64,000 nucleotides of DNA, taken from NCBI GenBank assembly GCA_913055875.1, contig CAJXJY010000001.1:558001-622000 (forward strand), written 5' to 3'. Of the stretch, positions 14,659 to 23,205 are shown one piece after another (the first letter of the stretch is position 1; every line of letters begins with the position of its first letter). The notes under the pieces were generated by a model. It saw only the letters and a program-made list of their open reading frames with translations. It was not told the DNA's origin and did not search any database. The position numbers and the translations under genes are program-made. The stretch is from an uncultured Altererythrobacter sp. (GTDB taxonomy: Bacteria > Pseudomonadota > Alphaproteobacteria > Sphingomonadales > Sphingomonadaceae).

Positions 14659-15852
14659 ATGCAAACCGATTTCTACCGCATGAAGCGCCTGCCGCCCTAT
14701 GTCATCGCCGAAGTCAACGCGATGCGGCACGCGGCACGCCGCGCGGGGAAGGACATCATCGATCTCGGCATGGGCAATCCCGACCAGCCTCCGCCGCAGC
14801 ATGTCGTCGACAAATTGTGCGAGGTCGCGCAGAAGCCCGACGCGCACGGCTATTCGCAGTCGAAGGGCATTCCGGGGCTGCGCCGCGCACAGGCCAATTA
14901 TTACGCCCGCCGCTTCGGAGTCGAGCTCGATCCCGAGAGCGAGGTCGTGGTGACGATGGGCTCGAAGGAAGGGCTCGCCAGCCTCGCCAATGCCATCACC
15001 GCGCCGGGCGACGTGATCCTCGCGCCCAACCCGTCCTATCCGATCCATACGTTCGGCTTCACCATCGCCGGGGCGACGATCCGTTCGGTGCCGACCACGC
15101 CCGACGAGGGCTACTGGAAGGCGCTCGAGGCGGCGATGGCCTTCACCGCGCCGCGCCCGAGCGTGCTGGTGGTCAACTACCCCTCCAACCCCACCGCCGA
15201 GGTCGTCGATCTCGATTTCTACGCCCGGCTGGTCGCCTGGGCGAAGGAGAACGAGGTCTGGCTGCTGTCCGATCTCGCCTATTCGGAACTCTATTACGAC
15301 GACGACAAGCCGACCCCCTCGATCATGCAGGTCGAGGGCGCGAAGGAGGTCGCGGTCGAGTTCACCTCGATGTCGAAGACCTATTCGATGGCCGGCTGGC
15401 GGATGGGATTCGCGGTTGGCAACAAGGCGCTGATCGCCGCGCTGACGCGGGTGAAATCCTATCTCGACTACGGCGCGTTCACCCCGATCCAGGCGGCCGC
15501 CTGCGCCGCGCTCAACGGGCCTCAGGACGTGGTCGAGGAGAACCGCCTGCGCTACCGCAAGCGCCGCGACGTGATGGTCGAGGCGTTCGGACGGGCCGGG
15601 TGGGACATCCCGCCGCCGCCCGCCAGCATGTTCGCCTGGGCGCCGCTGCCGCCGGCGTTGCAACACATGGGCAGCCTCGAATTTTCCAAGCAATTGCTGA
15701 CCCACGCCGACGTCGCGGTGGCGCCGGGGGTCGGTTACGGCGAGCAGGGTGAAGGCTATGTGCGAATCGCCATGGTCGAGAACGAGCATCGCCTCCGCCA
15801 GGCGGCGCGCAACGTTAAGCGATATTTCGCTTCCTTAGGGGTAAACACATAG
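14659..15852 (+). CDS. alaC: Class I/II aminotransferase, AlaC-like
   Basis: This PLP enzyme belongs to the LL-diaminopimelate/alanine aminotransferase-like group and most resembles AlaC, which converts glutamate and pyruvate to alanine and 2-oxoglutarate. The 397-aa protein has the fold-type I landmarks: NPDQPPP near residue 40, NPSYPIH (124-130), NYPSNPTAE (173-181) and the Schiff-base Lys240 in SMSKTYSMAGWRMG. The ATG at 14659 was chosen over a GTG 24 bp upstream because homologues begin at DFYRMKRLPPY. The gene diverges from phaC. Substrate assignment rests on family resemblance. Confidence 0.82.
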   Translation: MQTDFYRMKRLPPYVIAEVNAMRHAARRAGKDIIDLGMGNPDQPPPQHVVDKLCEVAQKPDAHGYSQSKGIPGLRRAQANYYARRFGVELDPESEVVVTMGSKEGLASLANAITAPGDVILAPNPSYPIHTFGFTIAGATIRSVPTTPDEGYWKALEAAMAFTAPRPSVLVVNYPSNPTAEVVDLDFYARLVAWAKENEVWLLSDLAYSELYYDDDKPTPSIMQVEGAKEVAVEFTSMSKTYSMAGWRMGFAVGNKALIAALTRVKSYLDYGAFTPIQAAACAALNGPQDVVEENRLRYRKRRDVMVEAFGRAGWDIPPPPASMFAWAPLPPALQHMGSLEFSKQLLTHADVAVAPGVGYGEQGEGYVRIAMVENEHRLRQAARNVKRYFASLGVNT

Positions 15853-15888
15853 GGCGCCGGGACCGAAAAAGCCCGGAATCGGCGGTAT

Positions 15889-15917
15889 TTGCAACCAATG
15901 GCGGCTTAATCTATTTT
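15889..15917 (+). promoter_or_regulatory. Sigma-70-like promoter of the small-gene cluster
   Basis: TTGCAA (15889-15894) and TATTTT (15912-15917) are spaced 17 bp. AGGAG follows at 15929-15933 before the ATG at 15944. Confidence 0.45.
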
Positions 15918-15943
15918 ATAGTCGCAACAGGAGCCCGTTAACC

Positions 15944-16486
15944 ATGACCGCCAAGCCTTCCAGAAGGCTGACCGACAAGCAGCGCGCCGTGCTCGAGCGC
16001 GTCGATCGGCGTATGCCGATCAAGGTCATCGCGGCCGAGATGGAGGTTTCCGAAAGCCGCATCAACCAGCATATCCGCGCGCTCAAGGATATTTACGGGG
16101 TCGAATCGCTCGGTGAGCTCATCGACCGCGCGAGGGAGGCCGAGGAGGCCCCCTGTAGAAAACCTGCATACACAAATTCTCACCTGCCCAAACCGGGCGA
16201 TGCCGGCGACAAGGAAGGCCGGGTCGCACCCGGGGAATTCGAGCTGGCGGATGTGGCGCCCTTTGCGATCGAGGCGCCATGGAAGACCAGCCACGAGCCC
16301 CGGGTAGTCCCCGGGGTGCTCGACGGCGAAAATGCTGTCCTCTTTCGCCTCGCCGTCATCGTCGGGCTCGCGTTCGGCATTATCGTCGTGGTGATCCTGG
16401 CGGTGACGGCAGCACTCAGCATCAGCGAGGTGCTGGAGGGCAAGGAGATCGTCGGCCCCGCAACGCAGATTTCTGGCGGAGTATGA
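15944..16486 (+). CDS. LuxR-type HTH protein with C-terminal membrane anchor
   Basis: The 180-aa product starts with a GerE/LuxR-type DNA-binding domain (residues 8-60, LTDKQRAVLERV through ESRINQHIRALKDIYG). A linker of about 70 residues follows, and then one transmembrane helix (about 133-160, VIVGLAFGIIVVVILAVTA). No sensor or receiver domain is present. A tail-anchored LuxR-type regulator would bind DNA while held at the membrane. It is first in a same-strand run of five genes ending with a crotonase. Target genes and signal are unknown. Confidence 0.7.
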   Translation: MTAKPSRRLTDKQRAVLERVDRRMPIKVIAAEMEVSESRINQHIRALKDIYGVESLGELIDRAREAEEAPCRKPAYTNSHLPKPGDAGDKEGRVAPGEFELADVAPFAIEAPWKTSHEPRVVPGVLDGENAVLFRLAVIVGLAFGIIVVVILAVTAALSISEVLEGKEIVGPATQISGGV

Positions 16487-16520
16487 GCGTCTCCGGCAGC
16501 TGAATTGTCGGAGAATGCAC

Positions 16521-16865
16521 ATGTCGGTACGTATCCAGCAGGACTCGCAGGAAATTCGCAAGCACATCCGCGAAGCGGAAGCCGTCACCGACGAGGCGCT
16601 GATTGCCTGCGCGAAGCTGAAGCAGATCATCCTGCAGGCGCGTCAGAACCCCGAGGTTTCGGTCGATGCGGCGCAACGGGCGCTGATGCGTCTTCAGCAG
16701 GCGGAACAGCAGGCGCTGTCGATGTCCACGAACCTGTTGCGCGCGCATGAGGAACTCAACAAGGTTGCGCATATCTACGCCGGCCCCGACGAGAACGATG
16801 TCATCACGCCGATGACTGCCCGGCTGAACGACGAAAGCGGGGTTCGCGAGCCGGAATTCGCCTGA
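16521..16865 (+). CDS. Small helical protein of unknown function
   Basis: The 114-aa product was not recognised. Heptad-like spacing over residues 5-85 (EIRKHIREAEAVTDEALIACAKLKQII is cut from this region in parts) suggests an alpha-helical coiled coil. It is cytosolic, with no signal or membrane segment. The ATG at 16521 was chosen because GGAG ends seven bases upstream, whereas an ATG two codons earlier is too close to it. It lies 34 bp after the membrane-anchored regulator gene and is probably in the same transcript. Confidence 0.55.
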   Translation: MSVRIQQDSQEIRKHIREAEAVTDEALIACAKLKQIILQARQNPEVSVDAAQRALMRLQQAEQQALSMSTNLLRAHEELNKVAHIYAGPDENDVITPMTARLNDESGVREPEFA

Positions 16866-16882
16866 CCTTCGAAGAGCAAGAC

Positions 16883-17362
16883 GTGAACCTGTTCATCAAC
16901 CCCAATCGCGCGGAAATCCAGCTCGTTCTCACCGTGATACTGCTTGCCTATGCGTGGTATCGCGGTGGCGAGCCGGAGCGCGCATCGGCAGGGACGATGC
17001 TTGCGATGCTGATTGTCGACAGGGCGTACCACGTCGTTTTCGACGCGTCGGTAACCCTGTCGACGACGGATATCTGGCACTTCACGCTCGATCTGGGGGT
17101 TCTGGCGGCGTTCGGTGCGATCGCCTTGCAGGCCAACCGGTTCTATCCCCTGGTGCTGGCGGGTCTCCAGCTGGTCGCGGTCAACGCGCATCTCGTTCGC
17201 AGTTTCGTCGAGGCGATTTCGCCGATCGCCTATTTCGGCCTGTATGTGGTGCCATCCTACTTCCAGTTGATTGTCATCGCGGTAGGGATTTCGCTCCACG
17301 CCCGGCGCTACAACCGTTTCGGGCCCTACCGCGACTGGCGCGGTTCTCCCGTCCCGGCCTGA
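16883..17362 (+). CDS. Multi-pass membrane protein of unknown function
   Basis: The 159-aa protein was not recognised. Four to five hydrophobic segments are visible (about residues 12-25, 38-52, 70-82, 88-105 and 118-138), separated by short loops, and the C-terminus is basic. The start is GTG at 16883. It begins 17 bp after the preceding gene and ends 4 bp before the RadC-like gene, so it is probably part of one transcript. It has no detectable catalytic motif. Confidence 0.55.
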   Translation: MNLFINPNRAEIQLVLTVILLAYAWYRGGEPERASAGTMLAMLIVDRAYHVVFDASVTLSTTDIWHFTLDLGVLAAFGAIALQANRFYPLVLAGLQLVAVNAHLVRSFVEAISPIAYFGLYVVPSYFQLIVIAVGISLHARRYNRFGPYRDWRGSPVPA

Positions 17363-17366
17363 TGCG

Positions 17367-17816
17367 ATGGGGTATCAGGAACTCTCTCTGACGGCGCAGG
17401 CGCCCGCCGGACGCCGTGCCGGTGCCGGAGGCGCGCCGTACAGGGTCGAACCGTTCGATCCGGCGCTGCTTCGCTACCTTCAGGGGCTGTTCGGCCCGGT
17501 TTCGCGCGAGCGGCTGCACGTGATCTACTGCGATACCGCGCAGCATTATCTCTACGACGAGACGCTGGCCCAGGGCTGTATCGACCGCATGGTCGCGCGG
17601 GCGCGCCCGCTGTTCGAACGAGCGTTCCAGCTCGGTGCCGGCAAGGTGCTGCTCGCGCACAACCATCCTTCGGGCGATTGCCGCCCGAGCGAGCCCGACA
17701 TTCGCTCGACGCGGCACCTGCGCGATATCGGCCGGGCGCTCGAGATCGACCTCTTCGACCATCTGATCTTCGCCCGGGGGCGGTGTTTCAGCATGGCGAC
17801 CGGGGGCTATCTGTGA
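17367..17816 (+). CDS. RadC-like JAB-domain protein (no HhH domain)
   Basis: The 149-aa protein carries the RadC-type MPN/JAB metalloprotease-like motif: HNHPSGDCRPSEPD (about residues 97-110), with an upstream VIYCDTAQHYL strand. Full RadC proteins are near 225 aa with an N-terminal helix-hairpin-helix domain, which is missing here. The C-terminal FSMATGGYL ending matches the family. Its biochemical role is unclear even in characterised RadC proteins. Its stop codon overlaps the start of a winged-helix gene (GTGA), which implies coupled translation. Confidence 0.75.
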   Translation: MGYQELSLTAQAPAGRRAGAGGAPYRVEPFDPALLRYLQGLFGPVSRERLHVIYCDTAQHYLYDETLAQGCIDRMVARARPLFERAFQLGAGKVLLAHNHPSGDCRPSEPDIRSTRHLRDIGRALEIDLFDHLIFARGRCFSMATGGYL

Positions 17817-18286
17817 TCCTGACGCGCGATACCCTGCCGCGGCGCCGCTTCGCCGGGCCGGTCGTGCTCGACCTGCTGCTGCGCGATGCGCTCGTCGGCG
17901 AGGCGCGGGTCAAGCTGCATCCGCGCGAGTTCGAGCTGCTGTGGCGGCTGTCGGACTGCCCTGGAGAAGCCGTCGGACGAACGGCGCTGCTGCGCGAAGT
18001 ATGGGGTCTTGAGGACCGTGCCGGAAGCAAGACCGTCGAAGTGCATATCTGCCGCCTGCGCACCAAGCTCGGCCGGTTCGGGACCGCCTGGATCGTCGCC
18101 ACGCATCCGGACGGCGGCTATTTCCTCGATGCCGAAGCGGGCACCAGCCTGACATCCTTCCGCGGTTCCGATGGCGACGAACTGGACAGCTACGTCCGGA
18201 TCGGCGACGATGTGGTCTCCCGGCAGGAGGTGGAAGGTGCCCATGGAGTTTCGCGCAAACGATCGCGTCGCGATCGAGTTGAATGA
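17813..18286 (+). CDS. OmpR/PhoB-type winged-helix protein without receiver
   Basis: The 157-aa product has a Trans_reg_C DNA-binding domain (residues 25-115, with PREFELLWRLSD, KTVEVHICRLRTKLG and ATHPDGGYFL) but no receiver, so it is not a classical two-component regulator. About 40 C-terminal residues are of unknown nature. The GTG start at 17813 overlaps the RadC-like stop. The 3' end overlaps the crotonase start by 44 bp. It may regulate the cluster in response to its partner, which is inference. Confidence 0.7.
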   Translation: MILTRDTLPRRRFAGPVVLDLLLRDALVGEARVKLHPREFELLWRLSDCPGEAVGRTALLREVWGLEDRAGSKTVEVHICRLRTKLGRFGTAWIVATHPDGGYFLDAEAGTSLTSFRGSDGDELDSYVRIGDDVVSRQEVEGAHGVSRKRSRRDRVE

Positions 18287-19049
18287 GGATGGCGTCGCGC
18301 AGGTCCGGCTGATCCGGTCGGACAAGATGAACGCACTCGATCCGGAGATGTTCGACCGGATCATCGAGGCGGGCCGGTACCTGCACGAACTCAAGGGGGT
18401 GCGAGCGGTGGTGCTCTCGGGCGAGGGGCGGGCCTTCTGCGCCGGGCTCGACCTGTCCAATTTCGCGCGCCCCCCCGAACCCGACGCCCCCGAGCTGACC
18501 GAGCGGACCTACGGCAATTCGAACAAGTTCCAGCAGGTCGCGATGCAGTGGCGCAAGCTGCCCGTGCCGGTGATCGCCGCGGTTCACGGCGTGTGCTTCG
18601 GCGGCGGGCTGCAGATCGCCAGCGGCGCCGATATCCGCGTGGTCGCGCCCGATACGCGGATGGCGATCATGGAGATGAAGTGGGGGCTGGTGCCCGATAT
18701 GGGCGGCTATGCGCTGTGGCGCGGGCTGGTGCGCGACGACGTGTTGCGCGAACTGGTCTACACCAACCGCGAATTCACCGGCGAGGAGGCGCAGGAATAC
18801 GGCCTCGCCACGCTTGTCGACGACGACCCGCTCGCCCGGGCGAGCGCGATCGCTAGCGAAATCGCCAACCGCAACCCGCACGCGATCCGCGCGGCCAAGC
18901 GGCTGCATGCGGGCATGCTCGAACGCGATACGGCGGCGATCCTGCTCGAGGAAAGCATCGAGCAGCACGGTGTGATCCGCACCAGGAACCAGATCGAAGC
19001 GGTGATGGCCGGGATGGAGGACCGCCCGGCGAAGTTCGAGGATGTTTAG
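18243..19049 (+). CDS. Enoyl-CoA hydratase/isomerase family protein (crotonase)
   Basis: Crotonases act on acyl-CoA thioesters. The 268-aa product has both oxyanion-hole segments: GEGRAFCAGLDLS (63-75) and HGVCFGGGLQIA (about 113-124). At the site of the second catalytic Glu the sequence reads MKWGLVPDMGG, with Asp in place of Glu, so classical hydration is uncertain and isomerase or hydrolase activity is possible. The start at 18243 is supported by GGAAGG five bases upstream. It lies inside the end of the winged-helix gene. Composite hairpin repeat copy 4 starts right after the stop. Confidence 0.82.
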   Translation: MEFRANDRVAIELNEDGVAQVRLIRSDKMNALDPEMFDRIIEAGRYLHELKGVRAVVLSGEGRAFCAGLDLSNFARPPEPDAPELTERTYGNSNKFQQVAMQWRKLPVPVIAAVHGVCFGGGLQIASGADIRVVAPDTRMAIMEMKWGLVPDMGGYALWRGLVRDDVLRELVYTNREFTGEEAQEYGLATLVDDDPLARASAIASEIANRNPHAIRAAKRLHAGMLERDTAAILLEESIEQHGVIRTRNQIEAVMAGMEDRPAKFEDV

Positions 19050-19312
19050 GGGGGAGTTTTTGTTGCGTGCGGTCGGGGCGTCCGCCCCTCCCTTGCGGCA
19101 CCGTCCCACGCCCCCACCCGGGGTTTGTTTGCTGGCGGTGATGCGGCCTGCCGCATGGTGGCAAGCATCGGACCGCCAGAAGCGGCACCGGCCCGCTCCC
19201 CCTCCCTTCCACCCTCAGGATACCAAAGTCGGGGTGGAAGGGAGGGGGAGCGGGCCGGTGCCGCAAGGGAGGGGCGGACGTCCCGACCGCACGCAACAAG
19301 GACTCTCGCCCC
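19050..19312. repeat. Composite hairpin repeat, copy 4 (mosaic)
   Basis: A left half of a type I element (A end at 19061, left arm ending CCCCCACCCGG at 19121) is joined to a complete inverted type II element. The latter has a B end (19133-19178), a perfect 33-bp inverted repeat (19182-19214 with 19232-19264) and an A end. The small A stems here are degenerate (two or three mismatches). The element separates the convergent crotonase and thioesterase genes, and no gene is seen inside. Confidence 0.8.
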
Positions 19313-19324
19313 CGGAAAACTTCT

Positions 19325-20104
19325 TCAACCGAAAATCGCCACCGACTGCATCCCGTCGAGCACCTGCCTGCCGTCGGTGTTCCACAGCCGCAGCCGCTCC
19401 GACGAATAGCCGTGATCGGCGTGCTGGCTGGCGTTCTCCGACAGCCACCACCCGTCGCGCGTATCGGGTGCGGTATCGAGCAGGTTGAACGACCAGTTGA
19501 TCGAGCTGATCGGCCCCTGCCGCCGCATCGCGCGCATCGCGCCGGGCGGCAGCACGTCGCCGAGCAGGATCACCTCGGAGACCGGATCGAGGCCGGTCCT
19601 GTCGGTGAGCCGCGCCCAGCGCCGCACCACCGGCGCGCCGGGGCCGCGCTGCTCCTGCGCGCGCTTCAGCTCGAAATTGTTCTGCAGGAAGGCGGGGCCC
19701 TTGCCCTGCATCGCATCTTCCGCCTCCTCCGGGCCGCCGGGCCAGTCGGGGATCTCGACTGCGCGATGGAACGCGTTCGGCTCGCGCTCCGCGCCGAACA
19801 GCCAGAAGGCAGTGAGCGCGCAACGGCCCTCGCACCGGATCTCGCTGCGCACCTGCGCCACGTTGCGTCCCTGCCGCACGATCTCGCGGCGCAGCTCCAT
19901 CTCCGGGCCGCTCGGCGCGACGAAGGCGATCTGCGCCGCGCGCAGCGGCGGGAGGTCGTCGAAGGCGCGGATGGCGGCGGTATAGGCGATCAGCGCCGAG
20001 GCGCCGCCATAGAGCGTGCGGCCCTGCAGCCAGTCGTCCACCCCGGGCAGGACGACCCGTCCGCCCTCGGGCGTTATCGGTGCGAGCAGGTCCGAAATCG
20101 GCAT
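19325..20104 (-). CDS. Thioesterase-like superfamily protein
   Basis: The 259-aa protein has the double hot-dog layout of the TesB-like acyl-CoA thioesterases. The first half contains WLQGRTLYGGASALIAYTAA, the typical 'GG' helix segment, and the second contains INWSFNLL and a C-terminal DGRQVLDGMQSVAIFG. The start MPISDLL at 20104 was chosen since the reading frame upstream runs into the tRNA-Cys gene. It probably hydrolyses medium-chain acyl-CoA, and the exact substrate is unknown. Confidence 0.72.
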   Translation of the reverse strand: MPISDLLAPITPEGGRVVLPGVDDWLQGRTLYGGASALIAYTAAIRAFDDLPPLRAAQIAFVAPSGPEMELRREIVRQGRNVAQVRSEIRCEGRCALTAFWLFGAEREPNAFHRAVEIPDWPGGPEEAEDAMQGKGPAFLQNNFELKRAQEQRGPGAPVVRRWARLTDRTGLDPVSEVILLGDVLPPGAMRAMRRQGPISSINWSFNLLDTAPDTRDGWWLSENASQHADHGYSSERLRLWNTDGRQVLDGMQSVAIFG

Positions 20105-20243
20105 GCGGCGCTGCATAGAGCATTGCCGGGCGGGGTCCAGACTGACGTAACGGAAGCCGGGCGCAGGCGGGCGGCAAGAACGCGATTGCGCGCGCGCGGC
20201 GCATTCGCTAGGGGGCGCTTCCTGCATCCTCGGGTGCGGGCGA

Positions 20244-20317
20244 GGCCCGATGGCGGAGTGGTTACGCAGAGGACTGCAAATCCTTGTACGCCGGTTCGAT
20301 TCCGGCTCGGGCCTCCA
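20244..20317 (+). tRNA. tRNA-Cys (GCA)
   Basis: A full cloverleaf is visible: acceptor GGCCCGA (20244-20250) with TCGGGCC (20307-20313), anticodon stem GAGGA with TCCTT, anticodon GCA at 20276-20278, a T loop GGTTCGATTCC, and CCA encoded at 20315-20317. Confidence 0.96.
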
Positions 20318-20337
20318 CTTCCCTAGCACGGGAATGT

Positions 20338-20413
20338 GCCGCTTTAGCTCAGTTGGTAGAGCACATCATTCGTAATGATGGGGTCACGTGTTCGAGTCAC
20401 GTAAGCGGCACCA
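20338..20413 (+). tRNA. tRNA-Thr (CGT)
   Basis: The acceptor stem is GCCGCTT (20338-20344) with AAGCGGC (20403-20409). The anticodon CGT lies at 20371-20373 in the loop TTCGTAA, the T loop reads TGTTCGAGTCA, and CCA is encoded at 20411-20413. It starts 20 bp after tRNA-Cys, so the two are probably cotranscribed. Confidence 0.96.
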
Positions 20414-20428
20414 TTTTCCATATCCTGC

Positions 20429-21799
20429 TCACAGCGCGGCGCGGAGCCGGTCGAGCGCTGTCCGGAACCGCTGCGCGATGCCTTCGCGCGCGACGTGCCG
20501 TCCCTCGCGCACGATATGCCGCCCGGCGGACCACACGTCGCCGACGCAGCTTTGCTCCATGCCGAAGATCCACGCATCGAGGGTGCGGTCGGGATCGGGG
20601 TGGCAGAGCAACGGCAAATCGTCGCGCAGCGCGGTGAAATCGGCCAGCTTGCCCGCCGCGATCGCTCCGGCATTGCGCCCGATCGCCGCCGCGCCGCCCG
20701 CCGCCGCGCGGCTGTAGAGGTTGCGCCCGTTCGACGGGCAGTCCGCATCGGCGAGAACCACGCGGCGACGCAGGTGCAGGCGCTGCGACAGTTCGAGCAT
20801 GCGCAATTCCTCGGCGAGCGAGATGCGGATGTTCGAATCCGATCCGACCGCGATGCGCCCGCCCTGCGCCAGATAGGGTCCGGCCGGAAACACCCCGTCG
20901 CCGAGATTGGCTTCGGTCGTCGGGCACAGGCCCGCGACTGCGCCCGAGGCCGCGAGTCCGGCGATCTCGCTCTCGTCGAGATGCGTCGCGTGGATCAGGC
21001 ACCAGCGGTGGTCGACCGGCTGGTTGTCGAGCAGCCAGCGCACCGGGCGCGCCCCGAGATGCGCTTCGACCTGTTCGACCTCGGCGGTCTGTTCCGCGGC
21101 GTGGATATGGATCGGCCCGTCGGGCGCGAGCGCGATACAGGCAGCCAGTCCTGCCTCATCCACAGCCCGCAGCGAATGCGGTGCGACACCGAGGCGAAAA
21201 TCGGGGGGCATGGCGCTGCCGTGCCCGGCAATGCGCTGGCAGAGCGTGGCGAATTCGTCCGGCGTGCAGCCGAACCGCACCTGCCCGCCTTCCAACGCGC
21301 GCCGGTCCAGCCCACCATGCGTGTAAAGCACCGGCAGGTGGGTCAGCCCGATCCCGCTCGCCTCGCTCGCGGCCATGATCCGCGCCGAGGTCTCCGCCGG
21401 ATCGTCGTAGCGCGTGCCGCCCGGTTGATGGTGGACGTAGTGGAATTCGGCGCTGGCGGTGTAGCCCGCTTCGGCCATGTCGACCTGCACCTGCGCCGCG
21501 ATGGCCTCGATATCCTCGGGCGTCAGCACGTCGAGGAAGCGGTACATGACCGTGCGCCACGACCAGAAATCGTCCTCTCCACCCGGGCCGCGATGTTCCG
21601 CCAGGCCCGCCATCGCACGCTGGAAGCTGTGCGTGTGGCAATTGGCCATGCCCGGCAGCAGCGTGCCGACCGCGCGCGCGGGATCGAAGCCGTCTTGCCC
21701 GACCGAGGCGACGATACCCGCGTCGTCGACCTCGATCACGGCCTTGTCGAGCCAGCCCTCGGCGGTCAGCGCCCGGCGCGCGTGGATGGTCTTGGTCAT
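20429..21799 (-). CDS. hutF: Formimidoylglutamate deiminase HutF
   Basis: HutF converts N-formimino-L-glutamate to N-formyl-L-glutamate and ammonia, the fourth step of the five-step histidine pathway. The 456-aa amidohydrolase has metal ligands in NCHTHSFQRAM (about 53-63), HIHAAEQ, HATHLDESEI and GSDSNIRISLAEELR. It diverges from hutI and its partner HutG is in the other operon, so the whole HutF/HutG branch is encoded here. It ends 15 bp from the tRNA-Thr gene. Confidence 0.93.
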   Translation of the reverse strand: MTKTIHARRALTAEGWLDKAVIEVDDAGIVASVGQDGFDPARAVGTLLPGMANCHTHSFQRAMAGLAEHRGPGGEDDFWSWRTVMYRFLDVLTPEDIEAIAAQVQVDMAEAGYTASAEFHYVHHQPGGTRYDDPAETSARIMAASEASGIGLTHLPVLYTHGGLDRRALEGGQVRFGCTPDEFATLCQRIAGHGSAMPPDFRLGVAPHSLRAVDEAGLAACIALAPDGPIHIHAAEQTAEVEQVEAHLGARPVRWLLDNQPVDHRWCLIHATHLDESEIAGLAASGAVAGLCPTTEANLGDGVFPAGPYLAQGGRIAVGSDSNIRISLAEELRMLELSQRLHLRRRVVLADADCPSNGRNLYSRAAAGGAAAIGRNAGAIAAGKLADFTALRDDLPLLCHPDPDRTLDAWIFGMEQSCVGDVWSAGRHIVREGRHVAREGIAQRFRTALDRLRAAL

Positions 21800-21847
21800 C
21801 GCGGGTGATCTCTATACCGATGCGACGCGGGTGCCATCATCTCGGTC

Positions 21848-21918
21848 CGGTCGTGCTGAGCTTGTCGAAGCGCGCCAGCGCCTCGCCCCGTCCTTCGACA
21901 GGCTCAGGACGAACGGGG
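21848..21918. repeat. Sphingomonad-type inverted repeat (GAGCTTGTCGAAG core)
   Basis: Imperfect inverted copies of a 24-bp unit (CGGTCGTGCTGAGCTTGTCG on the left, CTTCGACAGGCTCAGGACG on the right) flank about 20 bp. The element occupies the hutF-hutI divergent gap (21800-21987), where no clear promoter or HutC-type operator could be picked out. A related copy lies at 60206-60297. Confidence 0.8.
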
Positions 21919-21987
21919 GTGGGGCGGGTTCTCGTCATCTAACCTTTGGGGGATGCATAATCGCGCGTGCGGCGGTAGGGCAAGCCG

Positions 21988-23205
21988 ATGCCGTCAACGG
22001 TCTACACCTCCTGCACGCTCGCGACGATGGAGCCCGGCTCCGCGCCCTACGGGCTGGTCGAGGACGGGGCGATCGCGGTCGATGACGGTGCGATCGCATG
22101 GGTCGGCGCGGTCGACTCGCTACCGTCCGAATACGCCGCCTGCGAGCGGGTCGATCTCGGCGGCGCGCTCGTTACGCCTGCGCTGATCGATTGCCACACC
22201 CACCTGGTGTTCGGCGGCGACCGGTCGCGCGAATTCGCACTGCGGCTGGGCGGGGCGAGCTACGAGGAAATCGCGCGCTCGGGCGGGGGCATTCGCTCGA
22301 CCGTGCAGGCCACTCGCGCCGCCAGCGACGAAGTGCTGCTCGCCTCCGCCCTGCGCCGCGTCGACGACCTGCTCGCCGACGGGGTCGGAACGATCGAGGT
22401 CAAGTCGGGCTACGGCCTCACCGTCGAACACGAGATGCGCATGCTGCGCATCGCGCGCGAAATCGAGCGGCACCGCCCGGTCCACATCCGCACCACCTGG
22501 CTCGCCGCGCATGCATTGCCGCCCGAATACGAGAACCGCGCCGATGCCTATGTCGACGAGGTTGCCATCGCCGGGCTCGAGCGCGCGCATGCCGAAGGGC
22601 TGGTCGACGCGGTCGACGCCTTCTGCGAGGGGATCGGCTTCACCCCCGCACAGGTGCGGCGCGTGTTCGAGCAGGCGCGCGAACTGGGCCTGCCGGTCAA
22701 GCTGCACGCCGAGCAGCTCAGCGATCTCAAGGGCGCGGTGCTGGCGGCGGAATTCGATGCGCTGTCGAGCGACCATCTCGAATACCTCGCCGAAGAGGAC
22801 GTCGCGGTGCTGGCGGAGAAGGGCACCGTCGCTGTGCTGCTGCCCGGCGCCTTCTACGCGCTCGGCGAAACGCAGCTCCCCCCGCTCGCCGCGCTCCGGC
22901 GCGAAGGCGTGGCCATGGCGCTGGCGACCGACTGCAACCCGGGCAGCTCGCCGCTGTCCTCGCTGCGGCTCGCGATGAACATGGGCTGCGTCCAGTTCGG
23001 ATTGACGCCGGAGGAAGCGCTGGCGGGCACGACGCGGCACGCGGCCAGGGCGCTCGGCTTGGAGGACGAATGCGGCATCGTCGCCCCCGGCCGCCGCGCC
23101 GATTTTGCGGTGTGGGACGCGCCGCATCCCGATTTCCTGTCCTACTGGATCGGCGGGCGCCTGCTGCGCGGGCGTGTCGTCGCCGGAGAATACCACGATG
23201 CATGA
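21988..23205 (+). CDS. hutI: Imidazolonepropionase HutI
   Basis: HutI hydrolyses imidazolone-5-propionate to N-formimino-L-glutamate. The 405-aa amidohydrolase shows the metal motif [17 protein letters not shown] (about 68-84), a second His in the KLHAEQLSD segment and the final Asp in [12 protein letters not shown]. The ATG at 21988 agrees with family starts. It overlaps hutH by 8 bp and is the first gene of the hutI-hutH-hutG-hutU operon. Confidence 0.95.
   Translation: MPSTVYTSCTLATMEPGSAPYGLVEDGAIAVDDGAIAWVGAVDSLPSEYAACERVDLGGALVTPALIDCHTHLVFGGDRSREFALRLGGASYEEIARSGGGIRSTVQATRAASDEVLLASALRRVDDLLADGVGTIEVKSGYGLTVEHEMRMLRIAREIERHRPVHIRTTWLAAHALPPEYENRADAYVDEVAIAGLERAHAEGLVDAVDAFCEGIGFTPAQVRRVFEQARELGLPVKLHAEQLSDLKGAVLAAEFDALSSDHLEYLAEEDVAVLAEKGTVAVLLPGAFYALGETQLPPLAALRREGVAMALATDCNPGSSPLSSLRLAMNMGCVQFGLTPEEALAGTTRHAARALGLEDECGIVAPGRRADFAVWDAPHPDFLSYWIGGRLLRGRVVAGEYHDA

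Noticed and set aside
21800-21987. A HutC operator in the hutF-hutI gap
   Set aside because: No palindrome of the HutC type was seen. The gap is mostly the sphingomonad inverted repeat.
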